From Peptococcaceae bacterium (GTDB taxonomy: Bacteria > Bacillota > Dehalobacteriia > UBA7702): 15,617 nucleotides of DNA. How positions within the stretch are numbered: position 1 is the first letter of the stretch; the number at the start of each line of letters is the position of its first letter. Made by a program: the position numbers and the translations under genes. The notes beneath the pieces were generated by a model. It was not told the origin of the DNA and did no database searches. It saw only the letters and a list, made by a program, of their open reading frames with translations. This document shows, piece by piece, positions 1 through 6,950 of the stretch. The DNA is taken from the NCBI GenBank assembly GCA_019415505.1, contig DXZC01000047.1, positions 1 to 15,617 on the forward strand. Direction: 5' to 3'.

Positions 1-429
1 ATACCCCAGCGACCCCGCCGCAAAATCACCTACCTCAGATATTTTGTGTTTATTGCTTCCCTTTTGTTTGTGGGGGCGCTCTTTGTCTTGAAGATACCCA
101 ATTTACCCCAAATTATGTTTTACTGCTTTATCCTGGGCAATGCCCTGTATTACGCTGCGGGAATAGCGCTGGCCCTAATCTTTAAGGACAATCGTGCCTT
201 TTGTAAATATCTTTGCCCCATCACCGTTTTTTTAAAGCCAGCCAGTTATTTTTCTTTACTCCGGGTTAAAAACGATACAGCTAAATGCGTGAATTGTCAC
301 AAGTGTCAAAAGGTTTGTCCCATGAATGTTGACATGACCGATAATTCCCGGAAACGCTGTAATGGGACAGAGTGTATACTGTGCCTGGAATGCATCAACC
401 AGTGCCCCCAAAAAGCCTTGCATTTATAA
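1..429 (+). CDS. NapH-like membrane 4Fe-4S protein, 3' end only
   Basis: The reading frame is open from base 1, so the start codon lies outside the window; the in-frame GTG at 46 is internal and not a real start. The visible 142 residues begin with a basic stretch, then two hydrophobic segments (about residues 15-31 and 37-60). A cytoplasmic FCKYLCP motif follows, of the kind seen in NapH and CcoG-type membrane ferredoxins. Two 4Fe-4S cluster motifs come next, CVNCHKCQKVCP and, after a spacer, CILCLECINQCP. The protein ends five residues after the last CP. The family role is electron transfer between membrane quinols or other donors and redox partners; the specific partner cannot be told here. 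The stop at 427-429 is followed by about 100 bases with no clear intrinsic terminator before the fhs leader. Confidence 0.85.
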   Translation: MPQRPRRKITYLRYFVFIASLLFVGALFVLKIPNLPQIMFYCFILGNALYYAAGIALALIFKDNRAFCKYLCPITVFLKPASYFSLLRVKNDTAKCVNCHKCQKVCPMNVDMTDNSRKRCNGTECILCLECINQCPQKALHL

Positions 430-504
430 TAGGGCTTGGAACAGCGTTAACGCTCTGGGGAGAGGTTACGGTCCTCAAATCCGGTTAAAAAACAGCTTGC
501 CAAA

Positions 505-535
505 TTGACAAAAATATGGTAAATTTAACTTAGTT
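505..535 (+). promoter_or_regulatory. Possible promoter of the fhs leader
   Basis: A perfect TTGACA -35 box lies at 505-510. The -10 region is poor: the best candidates (TAACTT at 526-531 or AACTTA at 527-532) match the consensus weakly. Its position is right, because transcription would then begin just before the riboswitch first stem at 538. The -35 is seen directly; the promoter as a whole is inferred. Confidence 0.4.
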
Positions 536-601
536 ATATGACTGACGGAAGTGGAACATAAACCACATGGAGTATAACAAAGTCATGCCGACCGTCTGGG
601 C
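536..601 (+). promoter_or_regulatory. ZTP (pfl-type) riboswitch aptamer
   Basis: This leader has the parts of the ZTP/ZMP-sensing pfl RNA in order. The first stem is ATGACT (538-543) with AGTCAT (581-586). GACGG (544-548) follows directly. An inner hairpin is GTGG (551-554) with CCAC (563-566), then a GGAG element (569-572). The 3' domain is GCCGACCGTCTGGGC (587-601). The family consensus has CCGCCTGGGC in the 3' domain; here it is CCGTC (592-596), and the partner in the first internal loop is GACGG, so the pseudoknot is kept by a paired change. fhs is a known target class for this riboswitch, because ZTP builds up when 10-formyl-tetrahydrofolate is short. The match comes from memory of the motif, not from a covariance-model search. 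Confidence 0.88.
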
Positions 602-627
602 GCAGTTCCCAGTGGGCGGCTTTTTTT
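587..627 (+). terminator. Intrinsic terminator overlapping the ZTP riboswitch
   Basis: GCCGACCGTCTGGG (587-600) can pair with CCCAGTGGGCGGC (608-620), with one mismatch and a bulge, followed by seven T (621-627). The 5' arm is the 3' domain of the riboswitch and includes the pseudoknot strand CCGTC. Ligand-stabilised aptamer and terminator therefore exclude each other. That predicts termination when ZTP is low and read-through into fhs when ZTP is high. Confidence 0.88.
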
Positions 628-682
628 GTGGCCGGGAACCGCTTGGGGACTGAAAAATCCGCACTGGAGAGGAGAGAACATT

Positions 683-2440
683 ATGTTAGACCCAAGAGAG
701 TATAAGGATTGGCAAATTGCCGCCGCAGCCGAAAGTAGCTTGCCGGGAGTGGACTATTTCCGGGACCGCCTGGGCCTGCGGGAGGAGGAAATCATCCCCC
801 ATGGCAAAACCCCGAAGCTGGACTTTTTAAAAATCATGGAACGGCTGAAAAACCGCCCCGACGGCAAATACATTGAAGTTACAGCCATTACTCCTACCCC
901 CCTGGGAGAAGGAAAATCCACCACCGCGATAGGTCTGATAGAAGGCCTGGGACGGCGAGGCGTCAATGTTGGCGGCTGCCTGCGGCAGCCCTCAGGTGGT
1001 CCCACCATGAATATTAAGGGTACCGCGGCGGGGGGCGGCAACGCCCTGCTCATACCAATGACCGAGTTTTCCCTGGGCCTCACTGGGGATATCAACGATA
1101 TTGCCAACGCCCACAACTTGGCAATGGTGGCCCTAACCGCCCGCATGCAGCACGAAAATAATTATAACGATGCTGAATTGGCAGCCCGGAATCTCCGCAG
1201 ATTGGACATAGACCCCAAAAATGTGGAGCTGGGCTGGGTGCTGGATTTTGCCGCCCAAGCCCTCCGCAACATTATCATCGGCTTAGGCGGCTCCTCCGAC
1301 GGCTACCCGCTGGAGTCCAAATTCGGCATTACCGTCAGCTCGGAGTTAATGGCTATTCTGGCGGTAGCCAGGGACTTAACGGATTTACGCCAACGGCTGG
1401 CAAACATAATTGTGGCTTATGACCGCAATGGACGACCAATAACTACCGCCGATTTAGAGGTAGACGGCGCAATGTGCGCTTGGATGCGCAACACCATTAA
1501 CCCCACACTATGTTATACCACTGAGCACCAGCCCTGTTTGGTTCATGCTGGTCCCTTTGCCAATATTGCCATTGGCCAGTCCTCAATCATCGGCGACCGC
1601 TTGGCCTTAAAGCTTTACGATTATAATGTCACAGAGAGCGGCTTTGCTGCGGATATTGGCTTTGAAAAATTCTGGAACGTCAAATGCCGTCTTTCCGGTT
1701 TAAAACCGGATGTTGCCGTTTTGGTCTGTACTATCCGCGCCCTAAAGATGCACGGCGGCGGCCCGGCGGTAAGTCCCGGCAGCCCTTTACCGGCGGAATA
1801 TAGCCAGGAAAACTTGGGCTTGTTGGCAAAGGGCTTAGATAATCTGGTGCATCATATCAAGATAGTACAAAAATCCGGCATAAAACCAGTAGTCTGCATT
1901 AACGCTTTTGCGACAGATACCGCTAGCGAAGAACAGCTTATTCGCCAAACCTGTGAATCACTAGGGGTGCGCTGCGCTAAAAGCGAGCACTGGCAATATG
2001 GCGGCGAAGGCGCCTTAGAGCTGGCCGACGCTGTGATGGCGGCAGCGGAGGAGGACTCCCAGCTGGAATTCCTCTATCCCCTATCAATGCCCTTGCGTCA
2101 GCGGGTCGAGGCCATAGCCACCGAGGTTTATGGTGCTGAGGGGGTGGACTGGTCCCCCTTAGCCGCAGCCAAGGCCCAACGCTTTGAGGCGGACTCCCAA
2201 TATGATAATTTCGCCACAATGATGGTTAAGACCCATTTAAGCCTCAGCCATGACCCCACCTTAAAGGGTGTACCCCAAAACTGGCGCTTACCCATTCGCG
2301 ATGTTTTGGTTTACGGCGGCGCTAAATTTCTGTGCCCGGTAGCTGGTTCTATAAGCCTTATGCCAGGAACCTGCTCGGATCCTGCTTTTCGCCGTATTGA
2401 CGTAGATACGGACACCGGTGAGGTCAAGGGTTTGTTCTAA
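683..2440 (+). CDS. fhs: Formate-tetrahydrofolate ligase
   Basis: The 585-residue protein makes 10-formyl-tetrahydrofolate from formate, tetrahydrofolate and ATP in the cytoplasm. This is the formate-activating step of the methyl branch of the Wood-Ljungdahl pathway and a source of one-carbon units for purines. The P-loop PTPLGEGKSTT is at residues 71-81. It is followed by CLRQPSGGPT (about 99-108), the glycine-rich KGTAAGGGN (112-120) and LTGDINDI (133-140). The C-terminus LMPGTCSDPAFRRIDV is also typical. I chose ATG 683 because GGAGAGGAGAG (666-676) sits 6 bases upstream; a further 19-codon in-frame extension to 626 would start inside the riboswitch terminator. The protein is somewhat longer than the usual 555-560 residues, and its CLRQPSGGPT and MTEFSLGLTGD wording differs from the common clostridial GQPSLGP and MEDINLHFTGD form, so it may belong to a divergent fhs clade. 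Confidence 0.97.
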   Translation: MLDPREYKDWQIAAAAESSLPGVDYFRDRLGLREEEIIPHGKTPKLDFLKIMERLKNRPDGKYIEVTAITPTPLGEGKSTTAIGLIEGLGRRGVNVGGCLRQPSGGPTMNIKGTAAGGGNALLIPMTEFSLGLTGDINDIANAHNLAMVALTARMQHENNYNDAELAARNLRRLDIDPKNVELGWVLDFAAQALRNIIIGLGGSSDGYPLESKFGITVSSELMAILAVARDLTDLRQRLANIIVAYDRNGRPITTADLEVDGAMCAWMRNTINPTLCYTTEHQPCLVHAGPFANIAIGQSSIIGDRLALKLYDYNVTESGFAADIGFEKFWNVKCRLSGLKPDVAVLVCTIRALKMHGGGPAVSPGSPLPAEYSQENLGLLAKGLDNLVHHIKIVQKSGIKPVVCINAFATDTASEEQLIRQTCESLGVRCAKSEHWQYGGEGALELADAVMAAAEEDSQLEFLYPLSMPLRQRVEAIATEVYGAEGVDWSPLAAAKAQRFEADSQYDNFATMMVKTHLSLSHDPTLKGVPQNWRLPIRDVLVYGGAKFLCPVAGSISLMPGTCSDPAFRRIDVDTDTGEVKGLF

Positions 2441-3060
2441 AATTGGTCTATACGGAACTTAGAGGCCCAAGAGACAACCCGGAAGTGCAAACGCTACCGT
2501 GCCCTACCGTGCCCCATATTAGGGGTCAATCTAGCGTTACTCAGCCCTTGGGCTGGGCAACTGCGTTGCTTGACGATGATGCCCAGCAGTTAGCCGCAGA
2601 GCCTGTAGAGGCAAGAGCCAAGTAAACCAGGACTGGTTTCTATAGTTAAGATTAGGATGCAGCTCGTAGTTAACCTAACCAACAACAGAATTTTCCTGTC
2701 TAACATCCTTAACCTGTTGGCTGTCTATTTTAGCCCCAACCTTCTTTACAAATAGGCCAAGTCGGCCAGGGGTTATGGCACCACTCACTACCCCTGGCCC
2801 CAACTGGTGTTCCAGACTAAACTTCAATTTTCTAAGCCAAATTAAGCAAATTCCCGGCGATTCACAGAAATCCGCCGGGAATACTATTTAGGCCCCTAAA
2901 GGGGCTTGGGAGCCACTAAGAACGTCTGACAGAGGCAAGCCGACTGCCGCCCGGTACAGCTAAACAAATTGCCCAGACCTGGCTAAGCCGACTGGGTCCC
3001 AGTATGGGCAGGAGTTTTTACCGCCTTATTGACGCATGGAAATATTAAGGGTGATATTTT
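2441..3060. other. Gene-free, hairpin-rich spacer after fhs
   Basis: No convincing gene is present. A 60-codon TTG-start frame at 2443-2625 has no ribosome binding site or recognisable motif. Perfect inverted repeats are frequent: GCTGGGCA/TGCCCAGC (2552-2559, 2580-2587), GGCCAGGGGT/ACCCCTGGCC (2764-2773, 2790-2799), TTCCCGGCG/CGCCGGGAA (2851-2859, 2873-2881), GCCCC/GGGGC (2892-2896, 2901-2905), and a nested TGCCCA/TGGGCA (2970-2975, 3005-3010). There is a 10-base tandem repeat, CTACCGTGCC (2494-2513), and a 10-base direct repeat, AAGCCGACTG (2937-2946, 2985-2994). None of the hairpins has a clean T-tract on the plus strand, so the fhs terminator is not clear. Confidence 0.5.
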
Positions 3061-3115
3061 TTACCAAGGCAGGAATTTAAACGATAAGATAGAATGATTT
3101 AATATAAAATTTAAT

Positions 3116-3199
3116 GGCACAGCTGTACGAAAGTCAGTGTCGCAAAGTTAAAGGGGCTTCTTGAAGGGTATTTAATCCCAGAAAATGCCAGCCAACTGC
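3116..3199 (+). promoter_or_regulatory. Probable GEMM-I (c-di-GMP-I) riboswitch aptamer
   Basis: The anchors of the GEMM-I aptamer occur in order: a hairpin capped by a GAAA tetraloop (3129-3132; stem ACA-CTG-AC with GT-CAG-TGT and two bulges), then GCAAAG (3142-3147) exactly nine bases after the tetraloop. A variable second hairpin arm contains GGG/CCC (3166-3168, 3177-3179), and the 3' core AGCCAACTGC is at 3190-3199. In the well-studied Vibrio cholerae Vc2 RNA, as I recall it, the GAAA to GCAAAG spacing is also nine. The closing stem is weak (GCA 3117-3119 with TGC 3197-3199), and the P3 arms pair poorly by eye, so this is probable and not certain. A terminator and then an HU-like gene follow, which is normal riboswitch architecture. 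The cGAMP-binding GEMM-Ib variant cannot be excluded by eye. Confidence 0.6.
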
Positions 3200-3212
3200 A
3201 AATTAGACGGCT

Positions 3213-3246
3213 AAACCGCCTGGCTTGTATTGGCCGGCGGTTTTAA
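3213..3246 (+). terminator. Riboswitch-linked terminator or attenuator
   Basis: AAACCGCC (3213-3220) pairs with GGCGGTTT (3236-3243), and GGC (3222-3224) with GCC (3233-3235), followed by a short T stretch (3241-3244). A competing pairing exists between CCAGCCAA (3188-3195), which is the aptamer 3' core, and TTGGCCGG (3230-3237), the terminator 3' arm, with one mismatch. If the aptamer folds on ligand it would free the terminator, which predicts an OFF switch for the gene downstream. Confidence 0.6.
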
Positions 3247-3273
3247 GATTCCTCAAGAAAGAAGGAGCAGAAG

Positions 3274-3558
3274 ATGAATACAAAAGAATTTCTTGCAGAG
3301 ACGTCTTTAATTTCCGGCCTCAGCCTAGAGGAAGCGGAAAGATTCTATTTGGCAATGGTCAAAGTATTTCAAAATACTTTAGGCTCCGGTCAGGATATTG
3401 AATTAGCGCCGGAATTCGCCCGTTTTAAAGTGAAGCTCAGCGATAATCCCTCCCTCCACGAAAATTCACCCAGAACACCCAAGGCCACCAAGTATACGGT
3501 TAAGTTCATGCCCGGCAAGGAATTGAAAAAATCCCTGCTGGTGAATAAGGATCAATGA
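3274..3558 (+). CDS. Divergent HU/IHF-family DNA-binding protein
   Basis: The 94-residue protein has the length and order of a bacterial histone-like protein. It has an N-terminal helix pair (NTKEFLAETSLISGLSLEEAERFYLAMVK in position, not length-limited to a motif), then a strand region ELAPEFARFKVK where HU has its GFGxF turn. A basic arm region follows (about residues 55-75), and then VKFMPGKELKKSL, matching the HU ending with FxPGKxLK. HU binds DNA as a dimer and bends or compacts it. The GFGxF motif is replaced by PEFARF and the arm lacks the usual RNPxTG sequence, having SPRTPKAT instead, so DNA bending may differ. AAGGAG at 3262-3267 lies six bases before the ATG. The gene stands alone behind a riboswitch-like leader and terminator. 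Confidence 0.72.
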   Translation: MNTKEFLAETSLISGLSLEEAERFYLAMVKVFQNTLGSGQDIELAPEFARFKVKLSDNPSLHENSPRTPKATKYTVKFMPGKELKKSLLVNKDQ

Positions 3559-4130
3559 GGGCCATACCACTGAACGCCCACCACGAGCACTCACAACCGT
3601 ATATATTGCAGCAAAATTATACGACACCCTTTGCGGCAAGACGCTGAGCCGGGTTAGGCGCTCCAAGATCTTGAAGCGGGAACTACGGCCCATGCCGCTT
3701 AGGGGTCTATTTTTTTAGGCAAAATCCCTTGGAGCCTACTTATTTGCAAGGGTAAACAGCGGCGCATAGCCTAGCTAAAGATCGCTAACGCTAGCTTTAA
3801 CAATACTACGACCTGTTGACGGCAAAGTCTGCGAACGGGGCAACTTAAATTATTAGTTCTAGAGATAAAAACCAGGCCCCAGCCTTAAAGGCCTTAATTT
3901 GCCCGGCCTTTACGGGGCCATTAAACCGGGGCAAAGAGGCAACCCCTTACAGTCCCAGCCTTTTGCCACTAACAACGCCAAGGGGCCAAGGGCTACACCA
4001 TAGCCGGATTAGGGTTAGACCTTTTTCCCGGCGGGATCTCAAACTTTAGCTTCCCCAAACTATCCAAGCCCCTGCTGAGGCAAAAGGCTCACTTCAGGGT
4101 TAAGCCCCTTTGCTTGCTCCCAAAATAAAG

Positions 4131-4157
4131 TAGGCCAAGCCAATAGGCTTTGGCCTA
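4131..4157 (-). terminator. Terminator-like hairpin, minus strand
   Basis: TAGGCCAA (4131-4138) pairs with TTGGCCTA (4150-4157), and GCC (4139-4141) with GGC (4146-4148), with one bulged base and an AATA loop. Read on the minus strand the stem is followed by a T-rich run (complement of 4120-4130). No minus-strand gene ends nearby, so its client is unknown. Confidence 0.4.
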
Positions 4158-4361
4158 AGAAAATCAACTGGGTACGGCGTAAAGGGCAAATTAAGCAAAA
4201 AGTTATATTTTGCCATTATATCAGTGTTGCGCAGGCAGCGAATAGGGTATAGAAAAGGCGGTAAAACCAAAATAATAGGTAAAGTCTGAGAAACAGCTTA
4301 TTTTCAGCGCCTAATATTTGATTTTACTTACTCATAACCATCCTTCACCGGTTCAAGGATT

Positions 4362-4394
4362 AGCCGTAGAGTTTACTCTACGGCTTTTGCTTTT
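4362..4394 (+). terminator. Strong orphan intrinsic terminator
   Basis: AGCCGTAGAG (4362-4371) and CTCTACGGCT (4376-4385) form a perfect 10-bp stem with a TTTA loop, followed by TTTGCTTTT. Just upstream is a second small hairpin, ATCCTT/AAGGAT, around 4340-4360. The nearest upstream plus-strand gene ends 800 bases away, so the terminator probably ends an untranslated RNA. Confidence 0.75.
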
Positions 4395-4618
4395 GTACGC
4401 CCCCATAAGGAAAAAGCAGAATATCTATTTTCCCACAAGCTCTAACCCAGCCCAGAATAACGATTTTAGACACAAGACTAAATAGCGATATGTTAGCTTA
4501 CAATTTCTGCCTTGTACCGGTAGCAAAGCCTATTTTTCAAAGCCGAATACATTAACGGATAAAATATCCCTCTCCCATTTTCGCCCTTATTCAAACCATC
4601 TCTTCTTCAAACCATAAG

Positions 4619-4658
4619 GTAAAAATATAGCCCGTTACCAAACTCAAGGATAACGGGC
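4619..4658 (-). terminator. Terminator of the GNAT gene
   Basis: GCCCGTTA (4630-4637) and TAACGGGC (4651-4658) form an 8-bp stem, extended by CC/GG inside with one bulge. On the minus strand it is followed by TATATTTTTACC (complement of 4618-4629). It sits about 200 bases past the stop codon of the minus-strand acetyltransferase. Confidence 0.7.
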
Positions 4659-4854
4659 ATTGTAAAACTACTATTTTTGCTATTTTATTCAAAGCAAAGC
4701 TTAACTGGCTCGGTAGAAGCGGGCGGAGGGAACTTTACAGCACCCCCGTCAGCACAAGGCGAAGCCAGATATAGCCCTATTCGACCTAGTGCTTTTGAAA
4801 ACCTCCAGCTGGCGACTTTAAGTAAAGTCCATTACGGCAACTACCAAACAGCCT

Positions 4855-5295
4855 TTACCTTTCTTTTTTCAGGTAAACCATATCAACTAGTTGTATACCA
4901 GCCTCAAATATAGGGTGGTCGTAATTATCTCTGAAAAAATTCTTAACTCTGTGGGATTCCCTAAAGCCGCAACTGGTATAAAAGGCCAGGGCTGACGGGC
5001 AATCGCCGGTGCCGGCCAAGAGAATATTGCAGTCTGAATAATGAGTAAAGAGATTTTCTATTAAGCTTTTACCATACCCCTGCCGTTGACATTCAGGCCA
5101 TACAGCAATATTTTTCAACTCATAAATGCCTGGGGCTTCCCTGGTTACAACGCACTCAGCTTTTACTTCTCCCTCAGCCAAAACAAACATATCACCCTGC
5201 TCAAGATATTTATCAATCATACTTTCCTGTTCGTCGCCTAACAGCAATAAATCCAGCAGGTCTTTTTTGTTATTTTTCAGGAGTTTTATCGCCAT
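4855..5295 (-). CDS. GNAT-family N-acetyltransferase
   Basis: The 146-residue protein has the GNAT fold signature. Strand-rich FVLAEGEVKAECVV is followed by YELKNIAVWPECQRQGYGKSLIE, in which the QRQGYGK loop binds the acetyl-CoA pyrophosphate (motif A). The C-terminal SALAFYTSCGFRES is motif B. The family moves an acetyl group from acetyl-CoA to an amine; the substrate cannot be told. The start chosen is ATG at 5295, with AAAAGGGA about eight bases upstream; a TTG ten codons further out (5325) is the alternative. It is a single-gene unit with its own terminator at 4619-4658. A TTGACA box reading toward it lies at 5420-5425, but without a good -10 box. Confidence 0.85.
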   Translation of the reverse strand: MAIKLLKNNKKDLLDLLLLGDEQESMIDKYLEQGDMFVLAEGEVKAECVVTREAPGIYELKNIAVWPECQRQGYGKSLIENLFTHYSDCNILLAGTGDCPSALAFYTSCGFRESHRVKNFFRDNYDHPIFEAGIQLVDMVYLKKER

Positions 5296-5325
5296 ATTTA
5301 TATCCCTTTTCCCCTTGTCTGCCAA

Positions 5326-5640
5326 AATCCCCCCTGCCGTTAACCAAGGGGAAAATTCTTTGCTCTACCTTAATTCTCAGACTGAATCTGTGAGATATAC
5401 TTCTCAGCAACAGTCTTATTGTCAACTCATATCCGCCCTAAAATCAATAACCCCAAACATTTAAAAGCTCTAATTTAATACGCCTAAAGGCCGTTCACCC
5501 AAGAGAACTGGGTCTGACCCATTTTTACTCACACATTAATTAAGGTATTTCTAGTGAGGCAAAAAATGGCAAAACTCTGAATTTACAAGCCCTCTCTAGG
5601 GTCCTTTCTGGAAAAAGGGCAATACCACACCCGGGCAGCG
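5326..5640. other. Spacer between GNAT and SLH genes
   Basis: No gene is seen. The minus strand has a TTGACA box at 5420-5425 that could serve the GNAT gene. Downstream of the SLH gene stop is a compact hairpin, GCCCT/AGGGC (5589-5593, 5616-5620). It encloses smaller alternatives and is followed on the minus strand by TTGTAAATT, a weak terminator candidate for the SLH operon. TGGGTC/GACCCA near 5508-5521 precedes a plus-strand ATTTTTA. Confidence 0.4.
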
Positions 5641-6933
5641 CTATTTTTTAGATAACTCATAGAACAGGTAGAGCATCTTAGCGCCTTCAGCCCGGGAGGT
5701 AAAATTCCGGGGCCGGAAGGAATAACCCTGGTTAGCCTCAGCATAACCCTGGATTATTCCGGCTTGACACATAGCTGCCACAGACTCAATAGCGTAATCA
5801 CTGATAGTGGCAGCGTCAATAAACTGGGTGGTCGGAGCGAAATCCGGCAGGGTAACGCCGGATTGCTGAGCATAGCGGTAGAGCATGGTAACAAAGTCCT
5901 GCCGGGTTATGGGCTCATCAGGACCAAATTCCGTACTGCTAATGCCCTGGGTTACGTTGTTTTCCTTAGCCCAATTAACATATGGCGCATACCACTGGTT
6001 AACCGGCACATCGTAAAATACAGTGTAGCCCCGGTATTCATCTATGTCGTCACCCTCAATGGCGCAGAGCATCTTTACCAGCTGGGCCCTGGTGAGATTG
6101 GCCCCAGGGTCAAAGGAACTTTTAGTTACGCCATTTATTACCCCTAAATACACCAAATTATAAATATAGTCCTTGGCCCAACGGTGGTATGACAAATCCT
6201 GGAAATTAATAAACTCCACTGTGTAATCTGGAGCATAGCGCAAAACATTGGGGCATGGCTCCCCTGAAGCTAGAGTTAACCCCGGCACATAACGCTCCAC
6301 ATTTAAGCGGTGTACGCCCCCGGCGGTATAGGCCGTGTCAATAGTCACCTGGCCTTGAGCGTCAGTCTGATACTTTTGCCCGTCCCAGTAAACCGTAGCC
6401 CCGGCCAACGGCTCCTTTTCCACCTGCTGCCAGTTTGCGTTATCCCCGGCATAGGTAAAAATCAAGGTAATGCTGGCGTCATCGTTAATTTTCAGGTAGT
6501 AGTTGGGAAAAGCCCGGCGCATATCGCCATAGTAAAGGGTCAGACTGTCGCCGTCCTTCACCTTAACATCCTTATTTTTATTATCCACCGGCTGACCGTT
6601 AAGGCCGTAAGACCAGCCCAGGTATACGTCATTAATTCTAGTTTCCCGGTAGCCGTCTATCTCCGTAAAATAGCAGTAAGTTGGGTAAGCCTGATATTGG
6701 ATATTAGCATCGGATAAAACCTGGCGAAAAGCGGCGGCAGCGGTGGTAAAGCCATAATCCAGCTCCGCGTTTACGGCATAATCCGTTACATTAACCAGGG
6801 TATGCTCAGGTCCCTCCACCCGCACGTCCACCTTGATAGTAGCGGCCTGGGCCGAGGGAGGCCAGACCAAGCTCCAGGTTAGCAATAAGACAAAGCAAAA
6901 ACCCAGACCCGCTAAAATATGTCTCTTTTTCAT
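5641..6933 (-). CDS. Secreted DUF4430 and S-layer-homology surface protein
   Basis: The 430-residue protein has a signal peptide: MKKRH, a hydrophobic core, and probable cleavage after SAQA at residue 30. Residues about 55-140 resemble DUF4430, the domain related to the C-terminal part of transcobalamin, with YLGWSYGLNGQPV and VKDGDSLTLYYG as typical elements. Residues about 175-215 (PLAGATVYWDGQKYQTDAQG) look like a carboxypeptidase-regulatory or Ig-like segment. Three SLH repeats follow at about 243-290, 306-355 and 371-425; they attach proteins to cell-wall polymers. AAGGGGGC lies eight bases before the ATG. It is the last gene of the four-gene minus-strand cluster, 17 bases after the DUF4003 gene. 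The ligand, if any, is unknown; a corrinoid-related role for DUF4430 would be speculation. Confidence 0.88.
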   Translation of the reverse strand: MKKRHILAGLGFCFVLLLTWSLVWPPSAQAATIKVDVRVEGPEHTLVNVTDYAVNAELDYGFTTAAAAFRQVLSDANIQYQAYPTYCYFTEIDGYRETRINDVYLGWSYGLNGQPVDNKNKDVKVKDGDSLTLYYGDMRRAFPNYYLKINDDASITLIFTYAGDNANWQQVEKEPLAGATVYWDGQKYQTDAQGQVTIDTAYTAGGVHRLNVERYVPGLTLASGEPCPNVLRYAPDYTVEFINFQDLSYHRWAKDYIYNLVYLGVINGVTKSSFDPGANLTRAQLVKMLCAIEGDDIDEYRGYTVFYDVPVNQWYAPYVNWAKENNVTQGISSTEFGPDEPITRQDFVTMLYRYAQQSGVTLPDFAPTTQFIDAATISDYAIESVAAMCQAGIIQGYAEANQGYSFRPRNFTSRAEGAKMLYLFYELSKK

Positions 6934-6950
6934 AGCAAAGCCCCCTTATC

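Larger units (their letters stand above)
3559..4629. other. About 1.1 kb gene-free, structure-rich region
   Basis: No supported protein gene is present on either strand. The stretch is dense in inverted repeats. AAGCGG/CCGCTT (3674-3679, 3695-3700) precedes seven T at 3710-3716 and may end the HU transcript. GGCCCC/GGGGCC (3875-3880, 3914-3919) encloses TAAAGGCC/GGCCTTTA (3886-3893, 3905-3912). AGCCTTTTGCC/GGCAAAAGGCT (3957-3967, 4079-4089) is a perfect 11-bp pair 111 bases apart, enclosing GGCTA/TAGCC (GGCTACACCATAGCC). GGCAAA/TTTGCC is at 4185-4190 and 4209-4214, and GGCG-AAAATAA/TTATTTT-CGCC is at 4257-4275 and 4298-4311. It could be one or more non-coding RNAs or decayed sequence. Confidence 0.5.

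Noticed and set aside
443..454. AGCGTTAACGCT palindrome after the 4Fe-4S gene
   Set aside because: Perfect 12-base palindrome, but it has no loop or T-tract for a terminator and no clear promoter beside it; could be chance.
626..682. N-terminal extension of Fhs from 626
   Set aside because: It would start inside the riboswitch terminator T-tract; ATG 683 has a strong ribosome binding site.
2443..2625. 60-codon frame right after fhs
   Set aside because: TTG start, no ribosome binding site, no recognisable motif, and it contains a 10-base tandem repeat and a perfect hairpin typical of non-coding sequence.
4677..4913. 78-codon plus-strand frame
   Set aside because: TTG start with no ribosome binding site, and it overlaps the end of the well-supported acetyltransferase on the other strand.
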